Counted from the first letter of the stretch, positions 1 to 11,992 are shown. The stretch: 64,000 nucleotides of DNA from Prosapia bicincta (GCA_036971475.1 JBAIZL010000002.1:127197033-127261032), one strand, 5' to 3'. The notes: generated by a model from the sequence alone, not told the origin. Made by a program: numbers and translations.

Positions 1-239
1 TTTACTTCATTAACTCCTTGTTCCAAAGAAAATAATAATACAAATAAGTTTAATGAATTTTGCCTGGACCTATAAACTTCAACATGTATGTGTTACTTTA
101 TTTATCTTATATAAAAATAAAATACTTCTTGGATGTAGTTGTAATAATAAACTCTTGGTAAAATCAAATTTAATTTTCATATGTAAGAACAGTTTCCACC
201 TTAAAGCAAATAGGTAGGCAAACTATAAATTCTATGGTG

Positions 240-800
240 CATCGTTATTGAATTTATCAGAAGAAAATTATAAAAATGAGCTGAATTACATTTATAGTGT
301 AGCAAGGTTCAATGGATAAAGTAAAGAGTTTATAGATGAAATCCACAAAAAAGATGAAAAAAAAAGAAACACATTAATAAGAGATTTAAAGGGGAAAAAT
401 GGGTAAAAATAACACACCATCCACCACTGTCTAATAAAATTAGAAAATCTCTAGGAAAAAATAGTAATTTGAACGTTACAATTGCCACTGCAAATAACCT
501 AAAGAAGTTGTTAGGGAACCATATAGACGCCATACCTAATGAGGAAAAGTAAGGAATCTACTGCCTCAAGTGTAGCAAGTGTCCTATGAAATATATAGGT
601 CAAACATAAAGAAATTTTAAAACTAGGGCTGAAGAACATTTTTCCCACGTTGAATATAACAAACCAGAAAAATCTGCGATGGCGAAACATTGTTTAGAGA
701 AAGAGCACGTATTTAAAGTAGAGGATGTAACCCTGTTAAAAACGTTGTTAAGTGTAGTGAATCGGATCCGTGGCAACCCCTATTGTATAAATATGGAAGT
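240..800 (+). pseudogene. Penelope-like retroelement fragment, GIY-YIG endonuclease end
   Basis: This is the 3' coding end of a Penelope-like element (PLE), the part encoding the linker and the GIY-YIG nuclease domain that nicks target DNA. The frame from about 541 reads GIYCLKC, then KYIGQT, then RAEEHF and a KHCLEKEHVF stretch, which fits the GIY-YIG core (GIY, YIG, downstream Arg and His-rich segment). It is dead: a TAA stands just before GIY and another directly after YIGQT, and the upstream linker needs frame changes. No reverse transcriptase is visible upstream, so it is 5'-truncated or cut by the window edge. Confidence 0.8.
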
Positions 801-848
801 TTAACCTTACTTTCACACTAGTTGTAAGTTAGAGTTTGAAGTAATAAC

Positions 849-894
849 ACTCACTGATGCTGATGATGACTTCGTCATTAAAACGTGTATGAGT
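849..894 (+). ncRNA. Hammerhead-ribozyme-like relic at a PLE 3' end
   Basis: About 50 bases after the GIY-YIG fragment, ACTCA (849-853) and TGAGT (890-894) can pair as stem I. They enclose CTGATG/CTGATGA, a TGAC-TTC-GTCA hairpin and AAACG. The GAA core after stem II reads TTA here, and CTGATG appears duplicated, so the motif is probably inactive. PLE termini are known to carry hammerhead ribozymes, which makes this a plausible relic. Confidence 0.35.
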
Positions 895-1457
895 AGATAA
901 ATGATTAATTTGTGAGTTTTGTGTATGAATTTATTTGTTTTAACATTACCTCACAACCTAAGCTCAAAGAATGTTTGTAAACCATAAATTATTTACTAAT
1001 AACCAATATAACTCAAATTATTATGCGTGTAATGTAAAATCCAAGTTTAAGAATTTGATGGGTTCTTTTTTAAAATAATTTGGTACATTATAAAAATTTT
1101 AATTGAAAAAATGAAGTTTTATGTTATGTAATAAAATATATATTTAAAATTCAGTATTGATTACTGTACTTGAAAATAATATAGAAACAATTATTAGAAA
1201 GTTATTTGACTAAAAATCTAAACGTTTTGTTCATTTAACAAAATGTGCTTAATATGGGTTTGGTTATTATTTCTCCTTTGATTCCTTGATCATATTAGAT
1301 TACTATTTGACAGTTTAAATAATATTGACCATAGTAATGAGAAAAAGCCATAATGTATTGATAGTACCGGTTATCACAACTGGATTTAAAACTAAATATA
1401 TTTTAATAATAATATGTTATTTTATATTATTGACTTTACTTTTATGTTTACTTTCAG
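895..1457. other. Intron of zinc-finger gene copy 1
   Basis: No coding signal. From about 1080 the sequence aligns by eye with 48790-49240, the matching intron of copy 2. Copy 2 has an extra stretch of about 130 bases (49020-49150) that is absent here. Confidence 0.6.
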
Positions 1458-1506
1458 GAATGAAAATGAAAACTCTAACTTAGACACTTTAGCCTTATGT
1501 CCTGAA
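1458..1506 (+). CDS. Zinc-finger gene copy 1, small exon A
   Basis: A 49-nt internal exon between a TTTCAG acceptor and a GTAAGT donor. It begins in phase with a single G completing the previous codon, then encodes NENENSNLDTLALCPE and ends on a codon boundary. The paralogous exon at 49245-49293 has the same length, phase and splice signals and encodes NQNEESNFDPLALCPE. Changes keep the frame. The peptide is short, acidic and Asn-rich, with no known domain. It links the acidic first exon to exon B. Confidence 0.65.
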
Positions 1507-1690
1507 GTAAGTATTACAGCTAAGTATGTATTTTTTTTTTTTACTAACTTTGTTGGAACTATATATAGGCTACAATAATTTTATTTGGTGACAAGCTATG
1601 TTAAAAATGCCTGGTGGTACAGTATATTTCTCAATAGGTTACTTATATTATTTGATTCCATCTTCACTTGAGATAGTTTTCACTAAAAAC

Positions 1691-1885
1691 ATATGGACAG
1701 TATGTTACACTTGCCTATAGTAGCACTTACTTCTTTGACTATTGAGGTTACTGTTTCAGGAGATGGGTGCCATTGTTAAATCAGACCATAACTGAGTTGA
1801 CAATGGGACAGATCACCCGAAACCACCATCCTCTATAATCAATAATGTAAGTGCTACTATAGGCAAGTGTAACATATTACCATAT
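1691..1885. repeat. Foldback MITE in intron, copy 1
   Basis: A palindromic element of about 195 bp. Arms of about 44 bp (1691-1733 and 1842-1885) share the core TTACACTTGCCTATAGTAGC in inverted orientation with very few mismatches. The spacer has no coding signal. A diverged copy is at the same place in the paralogous intron (about 49490-49670), so this insertion predates the gene duplication. Confidence 0.7.
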
Positions 1886-2410
1886 TTTAAGTGTTTTAGT
1901 GAGGTTACTTATAGCAAGGGCCTGCCTTGTGCGTGTAGCTAGTTTGGGGTCTGCCTTAGGTTATGTATTTTTACTAAAGTCTGTAACGTCATCCAATATA
2001 GACTTCTTAAAGTAAGTGTAGGACGTTCTTTGCATTGGACAGCCCTGTTGTAGAATTATGTAGAGATGAGTGTTTGTAATACACTTTAAAAACTGAGGAA
2101 AGTTAATTTTTACCCAGTCACTTGAAACATTGAATCTTTAAAATATCACACATTCAACTAAAATTGTAATTATAATTTTAACAAGAATATTGTATTCAGT
2201 TGAATTTCTATATCTGGAATATCCAAGGGAATAAGAAATATCGACTTTATGAAAATTCTACCTATATCTATAAAACAGGACTAATTCCTATCCTAGAAAA
2301 AATACCATAAATTATATGAGTGTATGAAAACTATATTACTTTATTACAAAGTAGTGTATTAATATTACCTACAATAATGACATCTACCATTACTAACACA
2401 GCATTATGTT

Positions 2411-2530
2411 TAGGGATGGGCCAATTCCGATTCTTGATTGTAGGAATCATCGATCCTAAGAGTATCGAGGAATCGTCAGTACTCAATTCTCCATTGATTA
2501 AATTGCCGATTCTGATTCTTTGTTTTAACT
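2411..2530. mobile_element. Possible hAT-type end fragment
   Basis: TAGGGATGGGCCAATTCCGA followed by repeated ATTC/GATTC-like motifs resembles the terminal region of some hAT elements. It is absent from the aligned copy 2 intron. No second end was found, so the identity is tentative. Confidence 0.3.
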
Positions 2531-2589
2531 AGTAAAATACGTGTGAGGTGTGATGTATATGAATTATAATTAATTATCAACTATCTCTT

Positions 2590-4715
2590 ATTCAAGTATT
2601 AGTTCCTTTGAATGAATTAAACAAGATAAAGCATTTAATTTATGGTAAATGTCTGTGTATTTGTGTCCTTTTTCTTTTAGGTGATTGGAAAATACGGAGT
2701 TGGTTTGGGTGATTTGGTGTGTTCCTCGACTCATTGTTGGAAGCTGCGACTTGTTTCCCCAATGTAGAATTTTTTGTAATTTATACAATTTAATTTGTAT
2801 ACGCCTGGCGCTTGTAGTTTATCTTTGTTGTTGGTGTTGTGTTGTATTTTGTTTTGTAGTTTGTTATTAATTTTCTATGCTATTTTGTATCCTTTTTTTT
2901 GAAATTTGTGGGCTATAATTTGACGTTTTGTTTATGTATGGTATTGTGATGTATTTGTTTTCCCTCCTTGTAGTGTTGAATTTAGTGTGTTTTTGTATAT
3001 TGTGCCACAGGTTGTCTATTATTGTGGTGTTGTATCCATTTGTGTATGCTAATATTTAATGCTATCTAGCTCTTTGTTTATTTTTTCTGTGGTTATTGGT
3101 ACTTCTTCGAGTTTGTGGAGCATAGATCTAAAGGCAGCATGTTTGTGTTGGATAGGGTGGTTTGAGGTGTTGTGGATAAGTGTCTATCATTGTCGGTTTC
3201 CTGTAAATGTTGAAGCTGTTTTTTTGTGTGTGTGGCTTTTTGTTATGGTAGGACCGGTTGGTTTCAATCTCTGAGGTGAACTGAAGATTTGAGTGTATTT
3301 TATTAGTGTAGGTGAGGAAGTTTTTCTCATTGTTGGGTGTTGCCTCTGTATAGTGTTAAGATATCATCGACGTAACTGTGCCAGTAAATGATTTTGTGTG
3401 CGTGTGTATTGTTTGCGAGTATCTTGGTGTTTTCTTTGTGTTGTAGGAAAATTTCGCTTAGGTTGCTGCTGATAGCACTTCCTATGGGTAGGCCATCTAT
3501 TTGGGAATAGAAATTTGAGATGTGGGTGAAATAGTTTTGTTTGGTGATGGTTTGAAGGATGTTTAGGATTTCGGTGACATGGGTTTATGGTATGTTGTTC
3601 TGCATTAATTGGGTCTTTAGGATGTTGAGGGTTACTGATACTGGTATATTGACGTACATGTTTGTTATGTTGAGTGATAGTAGTTGAATTGTGTGCTATG
3701 TTTATGTCTTTTTTTATTTATGCGGTTTGTTCTCTTTTTTATGTGTGTTTCTGTGTTCAAGTTAATAGATTGTGTGATTTTTTGTCTATTAGTTTTGCTA
3801 GTTTATGTGCAGGGGCATTTTGGTAGTTGATAATGGCTCGGATGGGGACATTGGGTTTATGAATTTTAGGAAGAGCACAGAAGGTGGGTGCTTTAGGTTG
3901 GATTTGTTTTAGGTGGTGTTTTTTGTTGTTGCTGATAATTTTTTTGGAGTTAATTAGTTTTTTTGATGGTTCTGTGGTATTTCTCAGTTGGATCTGTATG
4001 TAGTTGTATTATATTATTATTTATTATGTATTCATTGATTTTGTCATTTAGGCTTTTTGTTTTAATAGTTACTGTGGTGTTGCCTTTGTCTGCTTTGTGA
4101 GTGTGATGTTGATTAGTTGTGCTTTTTGATTTATATTGGCAGCGATTTTAATTTCATTGTTTATGTTTTTGTGTTTGGTTAGGTTTTTTAGTCTTGCATG
4201 TCGGTTTTTTGTATCGCTGTTCTGTTTGTAGTGTAATGTTTCTATTTGTTATGTTCTTTTATTTATAATGTAGGTTGTATTTTAGGCCTTTGTTTATTAA
4301 ATTCATTTTGTGTTGTGTGGATTTAGTATTAGTGAGGTTAACTGTACGGTGGTAAAAGTTTTGTGCGGGTTGAGAGTTTGTAGTTTTTTGTTTTACATAA
4401 TAGTTGAATAATCTTTTTGTTGTGTTTATTTTTAATGCTTATTAGTTTATTTGTTGCCAAGTTATTAGTGTCTAGTATAACTTTTTAGTGTGAGGTGGTG
4501 TCCGAGATTTAGGAGATGCTGGTATAGCCTATGGTTTAGTGAGTCCTTATTTTTGTATAAAGTTTTAATCTTTTGTTTTATGGAAACAATTTCAGCTTTT
4601 TGTTTAGTGATTGTATCTGCTTTTGTGTTATTGTTAATGTTTATTATTATGTAGGTGTTATCTTATGAATTAGGCATTGTATGTGGGTCTGTGTTTTTCT
4701 AACCATTACATGTTC
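2590..4715 (-). pseudogene. Penelope-like element, reverse transcriptase plus GIY-YIG, decayed
   Basis: Read on the - strand this is a nearly complete but degenerate PLE. The N-terminal part lies near 4500-4700. The reverse transcriptase has a DGLPIGSAISS-like motif near 3500 and a YVDD catalytic motif with its flanking HS and ILTLYR near 3370. After it comes a linker. The GIY-YIG domain near 2690-2830 reads APGVYKLNC and FYIGET. Many stops and frameshifts show it is not functional. It lies in the intron between exons A and B of copy 1. The aligned copy 2 intron (50130-50450) lacks it, so it inserted after the duplication or was lost from copy 2. Confidence 0.85.
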
Positions 4716-5392
4716 TTTTGATTCTATAAATCTTCAATCTGAATCAAGGTTATAAGTAACTTCCAGAAGTAGTGTTACCATGGGAGAAAAAGTCATGAGA
4801 CAATATGCCATGACTTTTAGTGCTATGATACTAAAAAACCTACATTTGATTGGTGCTTCAAATTTCACATGATATTGTTTTAAAATTACAACTAATTAAA
4901 ATAAAAATACAATTTTTAATATTAGAACATCGTATACATATACAGTAGGCTAGTGACATTTGGAGGAAGGGAACAATATTATCACCACTTTTTAATTCAC
5001 CTGGAAGTGAGGGCACGTTATCAGTTGATGATAGCTTTTTTGGACAAACCTTTTCCAGCTAAAAACTTTTTAACTCACTGATAAAAGTTGTGACAGTGAC
5101 ACAAACTGAAAAAAAAACATTCTTTAAAAACATACACACACTTTTTTGTGCTCTGTAACAAGCTGGTGGGATGGTCAGGCTTCTCGCAATCGGGATGAGT
5201 CATGCATTGTTTACATTTTACTGTAGGTACATTACTGAAAGGATTGTCTTTCGGTTAACCAGGGTTCCACTGCATTTGTAGCTTTTCAAGGATATTTAAA
5301 ATATAGTTAAGAGGAATAATTTAACGCTGTAAAGAGTATAAGTTTTTTTCAATAATATTCAGAAATAAAACAGTTGCTTTGTTCTTGTATAG
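4716..5392. other. Intron of copy 1 (right of the PLE)
   Basis: Non-coding. The stretch 4717-4930 aligns with 50450-50660 in copy 2. Around 5240 there is a single CAGTGGAACCCTGGTTAACC-like inverted half-end, similar to pogo-family termini, without a partner. Confidence 0.5.
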
Positions 5393-5468
5393 GATAATGA
5401 GCCTCATTCCACCGAAGAAAGTGGCACAAGTCCAACTCATGTTAGTCATGGAATACCTCAAGGAATTA
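5393..5468 (+). CDS. Zinc-finger gene copy 1, small exon B
   Basis: A 76-nt exon between a TATAG acceptor and a GTGAGT donor. It encodes 25 residues starting DNEPHSTEESG and ending HGIPQGI, plus one base of the next codon. Exon A ends on a codon boundary, so the phase fits, and the zinc-finger exon at 17374 starts with GT, which completes the split codon. The paralogous exon at 53227-53302 has the same length, borders and the same IPQGI ending. No known domain; Ser/Thr-rich. Confidence 0.65.
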
Positions 5469-7359
5469 GTGAGTGCAATAATATCATTTCTATACTTTAA
5501 TTCTTCCTAAGGTAAGAGGTTTGCATTTATATATCAGAACATTCAAAAATCAGTCAGATTTGTATAAATAGTATGAAGTTGAATCAACTAGGTAGCCCTG
5601 AAAACACAAGATGGACTAAATGATTTGTTCAAAATTCAATGCATAGGAACAGAAAAGGGTGTATTTATTTTCTTTGCCCAAGTAATCGATATTGCCAAAA
5701 AATTATACCATGTGATACAAAAATTCGTCACATACACCGTAAAAATAGCAATAACTTCTGTTCATACCCCAAAAATTACAAATTTTTGATAAAAAAGCAT
5801 ATATAACCTCAAGTTCATGGGGTACCGTAAACTTTGTAAATTCATGGTTTTTATATTTATTTTTTGAGATAGTGACTCCCAAAATGCTTCCAGAAGTAAT
5901 TAAATTTGCTGGTGACACCTCATAAATTACAAATTTTAAAAAAATGCTAGAGTGCCTTTTACACTGTTTCACCGTGCTAACAAAACTGAATATAGCTATA
6001 AAACTTACACACACATTTTTATTTTTTGCAATAGTAAGTCTCAAAAAGATGCAATAAACACTTTTAAGGACTTCTCTGTGGTTACAACACATCAAAATCT
6101 TGTTGCTGTTCATGACAAGCTGCTTGTTAATCAGTTATTACACTTTTGCTATTACTTGCGACCAGACGTTTTGTTAACTAAAAGTTGTTAAATTGTTAAC
6201 TTACACTTGGAGGAAATGTTTTCGTCTTACGACTTCTTCAGCCTCCTTTAATAGGAATGCTGCAGTTGTGCTTCCTCAGTACCATTTTTTTGTTTGTTTG
6301 AAAGTTAAAAGTGATGTGATCTAAGATTATGTGTGATTTGTGCAGTGTTTGTTCATTTAGGATGTCATTTTTATGTGTGTTGCCATGTTATAACATACAA
6401 AATAATTAATATTGGATTAACATTTACACATCCTTTTTATTTCTAACGTTAACCTAAAGCTTAGAAATAATATAACTTTTCACACAACGTTCCTACATAA
6501 CTTACCACACATTATACTGAGGAATTAAAAATCATGCTGCCAACTTTTCTTGCAAAGAAAATGGAAGTTTCATTTATTAATCTCTTATGAGTTGTAGTAA
6601 ATTTTGTGTTCTGATACATTGATATGTTAATTTTATTTTTGATATATTCAGGTGAGTTTTCATATTTATTTTCAATATATATCACAAGTATTCTTTCCAT
6701 ATTCCTTACTTGAAAATTATAAATCTAATAATCTATTCTGATTATGATGTATTTATGACATTGCACATACCCTTAAAACTGATTCTTCGTTGGTCAGGAA
6801 GTACAGGCGTAATTTCCTGTCCAGCTTCTATTTCTTGGTAGATCATTTCTAAGCTCAAGCTAGAAATAAAAGAGTGTGTAAATCTCCAATGCATTAATTT
6901 TTGTTTTGTTTTTTTCGTTATGAGCATCGAATAATATTGTAAGTGTTTATGTCCTTTTGCAACTTACAATTTTAAAAAATAAGACCTGGTAAATTTTAAG
7001 TTTTGTGTAAGTAGTAAATCATGATGTAAAGGTGCTTTCGTAAAGATGAAGTTTTTCATAGTTTGTAATTTTTGGGGGTGACCTGTAAATTTAATTACTT
7101 TTTGAGACATTTTGCGAGTTACTACCTCAAAAAAATAAAGGTAAAACCTTGAATTTGTAAGGTTTTGGGTGTACTTTGGACTTGTGTTGATATATGCTTT
7201 TACTTCAAAATTTAAAATTTTGGGGTTTGAGTGGAAGTTTTTGATATTTTTCCGTATATCCACTTTAATATAAATTATCCAAGACAGAGACTAGAAACAC
7301 ATTTATGTACATTTCCTATGTAAAATGTGTTGTTATTATTTATTTGTTTGGTTTGTATG
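5469..7359. other. Intron of copy 1 with dispersed repeats
   Basis: No host coding signal. 5470-6050 aligns in part with 53303-53720 in copy 2. The stretches 5760-5950 and (inverted) 6990-7230 belong to a dispersed family with motifs such as ACAAATTTT and TGGTGACA(C) near AAATGC, also seen near 30430-30620 and 53590. 6090-6250 is a PLE-type terminal sequence related to the foldback at 32740-32975. Confidence 0.45.
6209..6246 (-). ncRNA. Hammerhead-ribozyme-like motif (PLE terminus)
   Basis: Read on the - strand from 6246 to 6209: GGAGG, CTGAAGA, a small hairpin (GTC-GTAA-GAC preceded by one extra A), GAA, AACATT, T, CCTCC. GGAGG/CCTCC form a perfect 5-bp stem I. CTGAAGA and GAA are the conserved core, and the very short stem III is typical of ribozymes in Penelope-like elements. 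The extra A after the core is unusual but is shared with the motifs at 40683 and 45030. Activity is unproven. Confidence 0.5.
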
Positions 7360-7972
7360 TTAGAGTGTAGATGATTTTTGTGTTTATGTACCTGCTCAAA
7401 AAATGGCAACTGTTGCAAGATCCTTGCAATTCACAGATTACAGGAATGGTCTAAAACTACAGGTTTTAAATTCTCTGCTTTGAAGACCCATTGTGTAGCA
7501 TTTAGTCGTTGTAGGCAACACCAGGCGCCTATCCTTTATCTTGATGTCATTATACTTCAAACCACAGACAGTGTTCAATTTTTGGGTCTTTTATTTGATG
7601 AAAGACTCTCATGGATCCTACATGTGTGTGATTTGAAGATGAAATGGAACACGAAATTGGATATGCTTAGAGTCCTTAGTGGTACTAATGGGGAGCAGAC
7701 AGAACGAGTATGCTTCGATTCTATCGCCCAGTAGTTAGATCGCGCATGGATTAAGGCTGTCAAGCATATTCATCTGCACAGCCTATGTATTGAAAACTCT
7801 CGATGCAGTGCACCACTCTGGACTTAGACTTGCTACTAGTGCATTTAGAACTAGCCCAATCCCTAGTATTCTTGTCGAGATTGGGGAACCTGTCATATCA
7901 ATACCACGTCAGATGTTACACACTTCTTATATCTCTCGTCTTCGGAGCAGACCTAAACATCCTTTGTTAAAA
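7360..7972 (+). pseudogene. Jockey-like non-LTR retrotransposon RT fragment
   Basis: This fragment encodes part of a Jockey-superfamily reverse transcriptase. A VDD motif (7367-7375, catalytic aspartates of the YxDD box) is followed by KTTGFKFSALKTHC, then the conserved FLGLLFDERLSWILHV segment and, in another frame from about 7740, a downstream segment ending HTSYISRLRSRPKHP. A stop near 7733 and frame changes make it a relic. A second copy of the same family is at 43500-44740. It abuts a Penelope-like fragment on the right. Confidence 0.8.
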
Positions 7973-7975
7973 TAA

Positions 7976-8746
7976 AAAAAATAATAATTAAACCTATACT
8001 AAACACACATAATATTTCACTATGGACAAGGTACGTAGACGATATACTTGTAGTATACCAACGTACCATTCACAACGAACACATCATAATACTAAAAAAA
8101 CTAAATACATACAACGAAAGCATACAATTCACCGTAGAAACAGAAACAAATAGAACAATCAACTATCTCGACATTACATTAAATATAAATAATAATAAAA
8201 TAGAAACTACAGTATACAGGAAACCTACTTCGAACTACACCACAATACACTACAAGTCTAACCACCCCTGGACACACAAAATTAACACTTACAGTAAAAT
8301 GATAAATAAAGCAATAAAATACACACAAGATAATAAACAAAAATTAAATGAAGAATTAGATAACATTACAAAAATAGCAATAGAAAATGAATACAACAAA
8401 CACCTTATAAAAAATATATACATTAAATTCACAAAAAACTTAACCTCAACACAACACTACAACCGGAACACAAAAATTATAAAAATAAAAAAATTACCTA
8501 AAATATAAATACACCAATAACAAAATAGAAAAAATAACAAATATATACAACAAAGAATACTACACTCCAACATACAAACCAAACAACAAAATAATAAAAT
8601 ATTTTAATAACACAAACCACAAAACAAATTCAGAAAAACATAACCTATCAGGAATTTACAAAATTACATGTAACAACTGTAACGCATTTCACATAGAGAA
8701 AACAACCAGATCATTCAAAATAGGATTTGAAGAACATTATAGAGCA
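7976..8746 (+). pseudogene. Penelope-like element: RT palm to GIY-YIG, cut by hAT
   Basis: One frame (about 8011-8506) reads through the RT catalytic motif RYVDDILVVY, then LDITLNI, VYRKPTSNYTTIHYKSNHP and a Lys/Asn-rich thumb, stopping at TAA 8506. After a frame change, the GIY-YIG start SGIYKITCNNC appears near 8650-8680 and the domain is cut at 8747, where a hAT end begins. YVDD followed by RKPT and a GIY-YIG domain is the PLE arrangement. The Lys/Asn richness follows the base composition. Confidence 0.85.
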
Positions 8747-9504
8747 GGGGTTCCCAAACTGGGGGGCGCGTCCGCCTGGGGAGGCGTGGAGATAGTCCAG
8801 GGGGGGGCGTGACACCCAAATGAAATAAATAAAAAAATTACAAAAATAATTTCCTACAAAAAAAATAAAACTTATTGGTGTATGCACAGATGGTGCTCCT
8901 TCAATGCTGGATTCTCATTCAGGCTTTGTGCAGTTGGTCAAAGAGAAGAATGCTGATGTGGTTGGGATTCATTGTTTTATTCACCGGCAAGCCTTGGCAG
9001 CAAAAACGCTTCCATACAAACTCAATGCTGTTTTAAGGCTATGTATTAAAGTAGTCAACTACGTTAAGAACAGTGCATTAAATACTCGACTGCTTAAAGT
9101 TCTTTGTGAAGATTTAGGAAGTGACCACAAAACGCTGCTATTTCATACAGAAGTACGATGGCTATCAAAAGGCAATATGTTGGGAAGACTATTTGAGCTC
9201 CGTGATGAAGTGATTACGTTTTTGACACAGCAGAAACAAAACGAGATTAGTGCAGAGTTACAAAAACCCAGTAACCAAGTGATTTTATCAGATTCTTTTG
9301 ACACGTTAAACAACCTAAACTTGAGACTGCAAGGTGCAGACTCAAATATAGTAACACATCAGGATGCCATCAAGATGTACGTTGAGAAACTAAAACTTTG
9401 GATACGTAAAGTGTCAATGAACCCCAGCAACTATTCAAGTTTCAGCAAAGTAGTATCAGTCTCAGAAGAAGCATGTTTTGAGGACGTTTTTGAAGGACCG
9501 CTTT

Positions 9505-9513
<9 letters not shown>
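8747..9513 (+). pseudogene. hAT transposon fragment (ZBED/SCAND3-like transposase)
   Basis: The left end starts CAGGGGTTCCCAAACTGGGG, a typical hAT terminal inverted repeat, inserted directly into the PLE GIY-YIG domain. The frame from 8904 encodes about 200 residues of a hAT transposase middle region: DSHSGFVQLVKEK, GIHCFIHRQALAAKTLP and EVRWLSKGNMLGRLFELRDEV. HCFIHRQAL and the RWLS motif are characteristic of the ZBED5/SCAND3-type hAT family. The N-terminal zinc finger and C-terminal dimerisation region are missing. The frame runs by chance into a T-run at 9509. No right end was found. Confidence 0.8.
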
Positions 9514-9535
<22 letters not shown>

Positions 9536-9711
9536 CATCTCATTTTCTCATATTTTTTTTTGTGTTTTCTCTTCGATTGACAAAGACCACTGTGTGGTTG
9601 AAATATATCATTGTTTCTATTTCAAGACTACAGAGTGGACTCTTACCAAGGTAAGTCTGTCAGTCTCCTAGTCCAAAAAATCTAAATAATCTTTACCAAC
9701 CAAAACTAACC

Positions 9712-9770
<59 letters not shown>
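9509..9770 (-). repeat. Retroposon-like unit, copy 1, with T-run and (AT)n
   Basis: A T-run (9509-9535), then a segment from about 9611 (TTTCTATTTCAAGACTACAG to AACCTAAAT), then (AT)n from 9717 to 9770. The same order is found at 12199-12419 with only a few mismatches in the roughly 100-bp core. A T-run on this strand equals a poly-A tail on the other, so a short retroposon on the - strand is one reading. No known family is recognised. Confidence 0.5.
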
Positions 9771-9773
<3 letters not shown>

Positions 9774-11992
9774 TAGCCTACTCACAACAATTCAAACCCA
9801 TACTTCAGCAGTATTTACTCAAGGTTTAACCTGATGGTCATTTTACATATGTTACCAACAACATGTGAAAACAACTCACAAACCACTTCATCAAAATATC
9901 TTAATTTTTGTATGTAATGTTATATATTTCACCAAACATTCTTATACATATATAAACACATTTTACACATTGATATGTAGTGAAAAAAAGCACTCACAAC
10001 TATGCAATTAAGCTTAGTTTGTCAATATTGAACATGTATACCATCTACATCAACTACTTTAATGCTTAGTGTGTCTCATTTCTGTAACAGTTGGTTTTTA
10101 TAATTAATTTTCTTATAAATTATTTTAATAAAATGCCAATTTTATTATTTTCAGATAAAGCATGGCTCGCCAATTTGGAATTATTTTGTAAACTTCGAAT
10201 TAGATCGTTTGTGCGCAGTAGTTCTGGCCCCTAAGTTATTTTATCCAATATAATTCTGACTGCAGTAAAAACAATATTTTAATTATACTAAACTTTGCAT
10301 GCCGTCCACTATTTCTTGATCTCTACATAATTTATCAAACTTTTTATCAAATTTATTATGAACATTAGAAACCTACGCAATACTTTGGTGGCTTACGAAA
10401 GTTCTCAAAATCAACAACAGAAATCAGCACTAAAGCAATGCTACCCTTGCCAATACAAGGTCATCCTTTTTATAATGACCACATGCCATTTCAGTGCTCT
10501 AAGTATAGAGCTACAGTAGATTCTCTCTAATTTGTCACGTTTGGGACTGAGGGGGTGACAAATTCAAGAAAAAGACGAGTTACAGAATTTGTGAAATTAA
10601 CATGTAATTGTGGGTAAACATGGCACATAAATAGGTAAATAGGTGTTTAATGTAATTATGTTGTACTTCCATGATTTATATTTGCCGAAAAACTCAACAA
10701 CACTATAAAAACATTAATAGCTTGCAGTATAGTTTGTATTTACAAATACAGTCAGTTATTTTATTACATATCTTAGCACCTTGCAACAATAATAACAAGC
10801 AAAAAAAATATGGTATACTACATCTATTTACGTTTTAGTTTTATCACAGTTGTATTCTCTGATCACAAGTTAAATGTAAAACTTTCAACTTTACCAACTA
10901 ATTTATTTGAATAATATAATGATATAGCAAACGTCCAATTACAGGCATCTAATGATCATCGTGTTCATTTTGGTGAATCCTATTCCAAACATGTTGACTA
11001 CTTGTATCAATTTTCACTTTTTCTCACTATTTTTCAAAGTAACATTGGGAGTCTGCTACAAATTTACAAAGTCCGGCTTTTTATATTCACTAATTTTTAT
11101 GGTCAAGAATTGACATAATTTAGATATTTGACCATATACCACAAATATTTTAATACTTCCGATTCACATCTTCGCACTTTCTGAATTTGTTTATTCCATG
11201 TCAGGACTCATTTTCACCGCACAATAAAAACACATCCAACTCAATTGATAGCTTCGTTTACAAGAGGCGGTGTACCAAATGTTTTGCTTCGGAATAATCT
11301 GCCCTGTCTTTTCTTTATTCTGTGTGAACCCTGTTGATCAAATTCCTCCAATCCCAGTATCATTGTCTTAGCCACTAGTCTGTTTATTTTTTAATCTTGA
11401 CCCTTTTCTAATTGTTTTTTCGTGAATTATTTTGTCTGGTCTTTTGTAATAACAATTAATTTTACGAGATGTGTTTATTTAAATTTAAAAGTTTGTTCCA
11501 ATAATTTCTTTGTTTATATTTGTTTAATGTAGTTTCTTTATTACAGCTCTGTTGTGACCATTTTGTAAGATTTTATAAACAATCTTGTTCTCACATACTG
11601 AAACATCCCATATAGCTTTATAACTCTAGAGCCTGTTGTGAGGTTATTTTAATTATATCTCCTGCTCCTATAGAGCGAGGCTATCTATTCAAATTCTACT
11701 AATTTTAAGTTATTTTCGTAATTTCAACATTTTAACAATTTTAATTAATTAACATTTAGTTTCAGTTCATCTTAATTTTAGTTACTTAGTATAATTGTAC
11801 AATGTTTTATTATAATTAGTTTAAATTTTGGTAATATTAGGTGATTTGACCGAAATCACTATTCTACACATTTGCTAACTTTTGCAAAGGTCAATTTGCC
11901 AGTTGCAGATAGCTTAACTCTCCTTCCAGATTTTCGTACACATTGTAGAATGTCATACTTTATAGTTATAGTTTAGTTATTACCGCATTTAG
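9771..11992. other. AT-rich DNA without recognised genes
   Basis: No convincing coding frame. At 10512, CAGTAGATTCTCTCTAATTT followed by GTCACGTTTGGGACTGAGG resembles one end of a pogo-type MITE. The matching opposite end was not located. Confidence 0.4.

Noticed and set aside
2320..2532. 70-codon + strand frame
   Set aside because: It covers intron and hAT-like end sequence without protein motifs.
5703..6113. 136-codon frame on the - strand
   Set aside because: It lies in the intron and consists of the dispersed AT-rich repeat; no recognisable motif, and the aligned copy 2 intron does not keep it open.
9509..9671. C-terminal part of the 8904-9671 frame as transposase
   Set aside because: The poly-Phe stretch comes from a T-run, and the rest is the repeat also present at 12236; hAT similarity ends before 9510.
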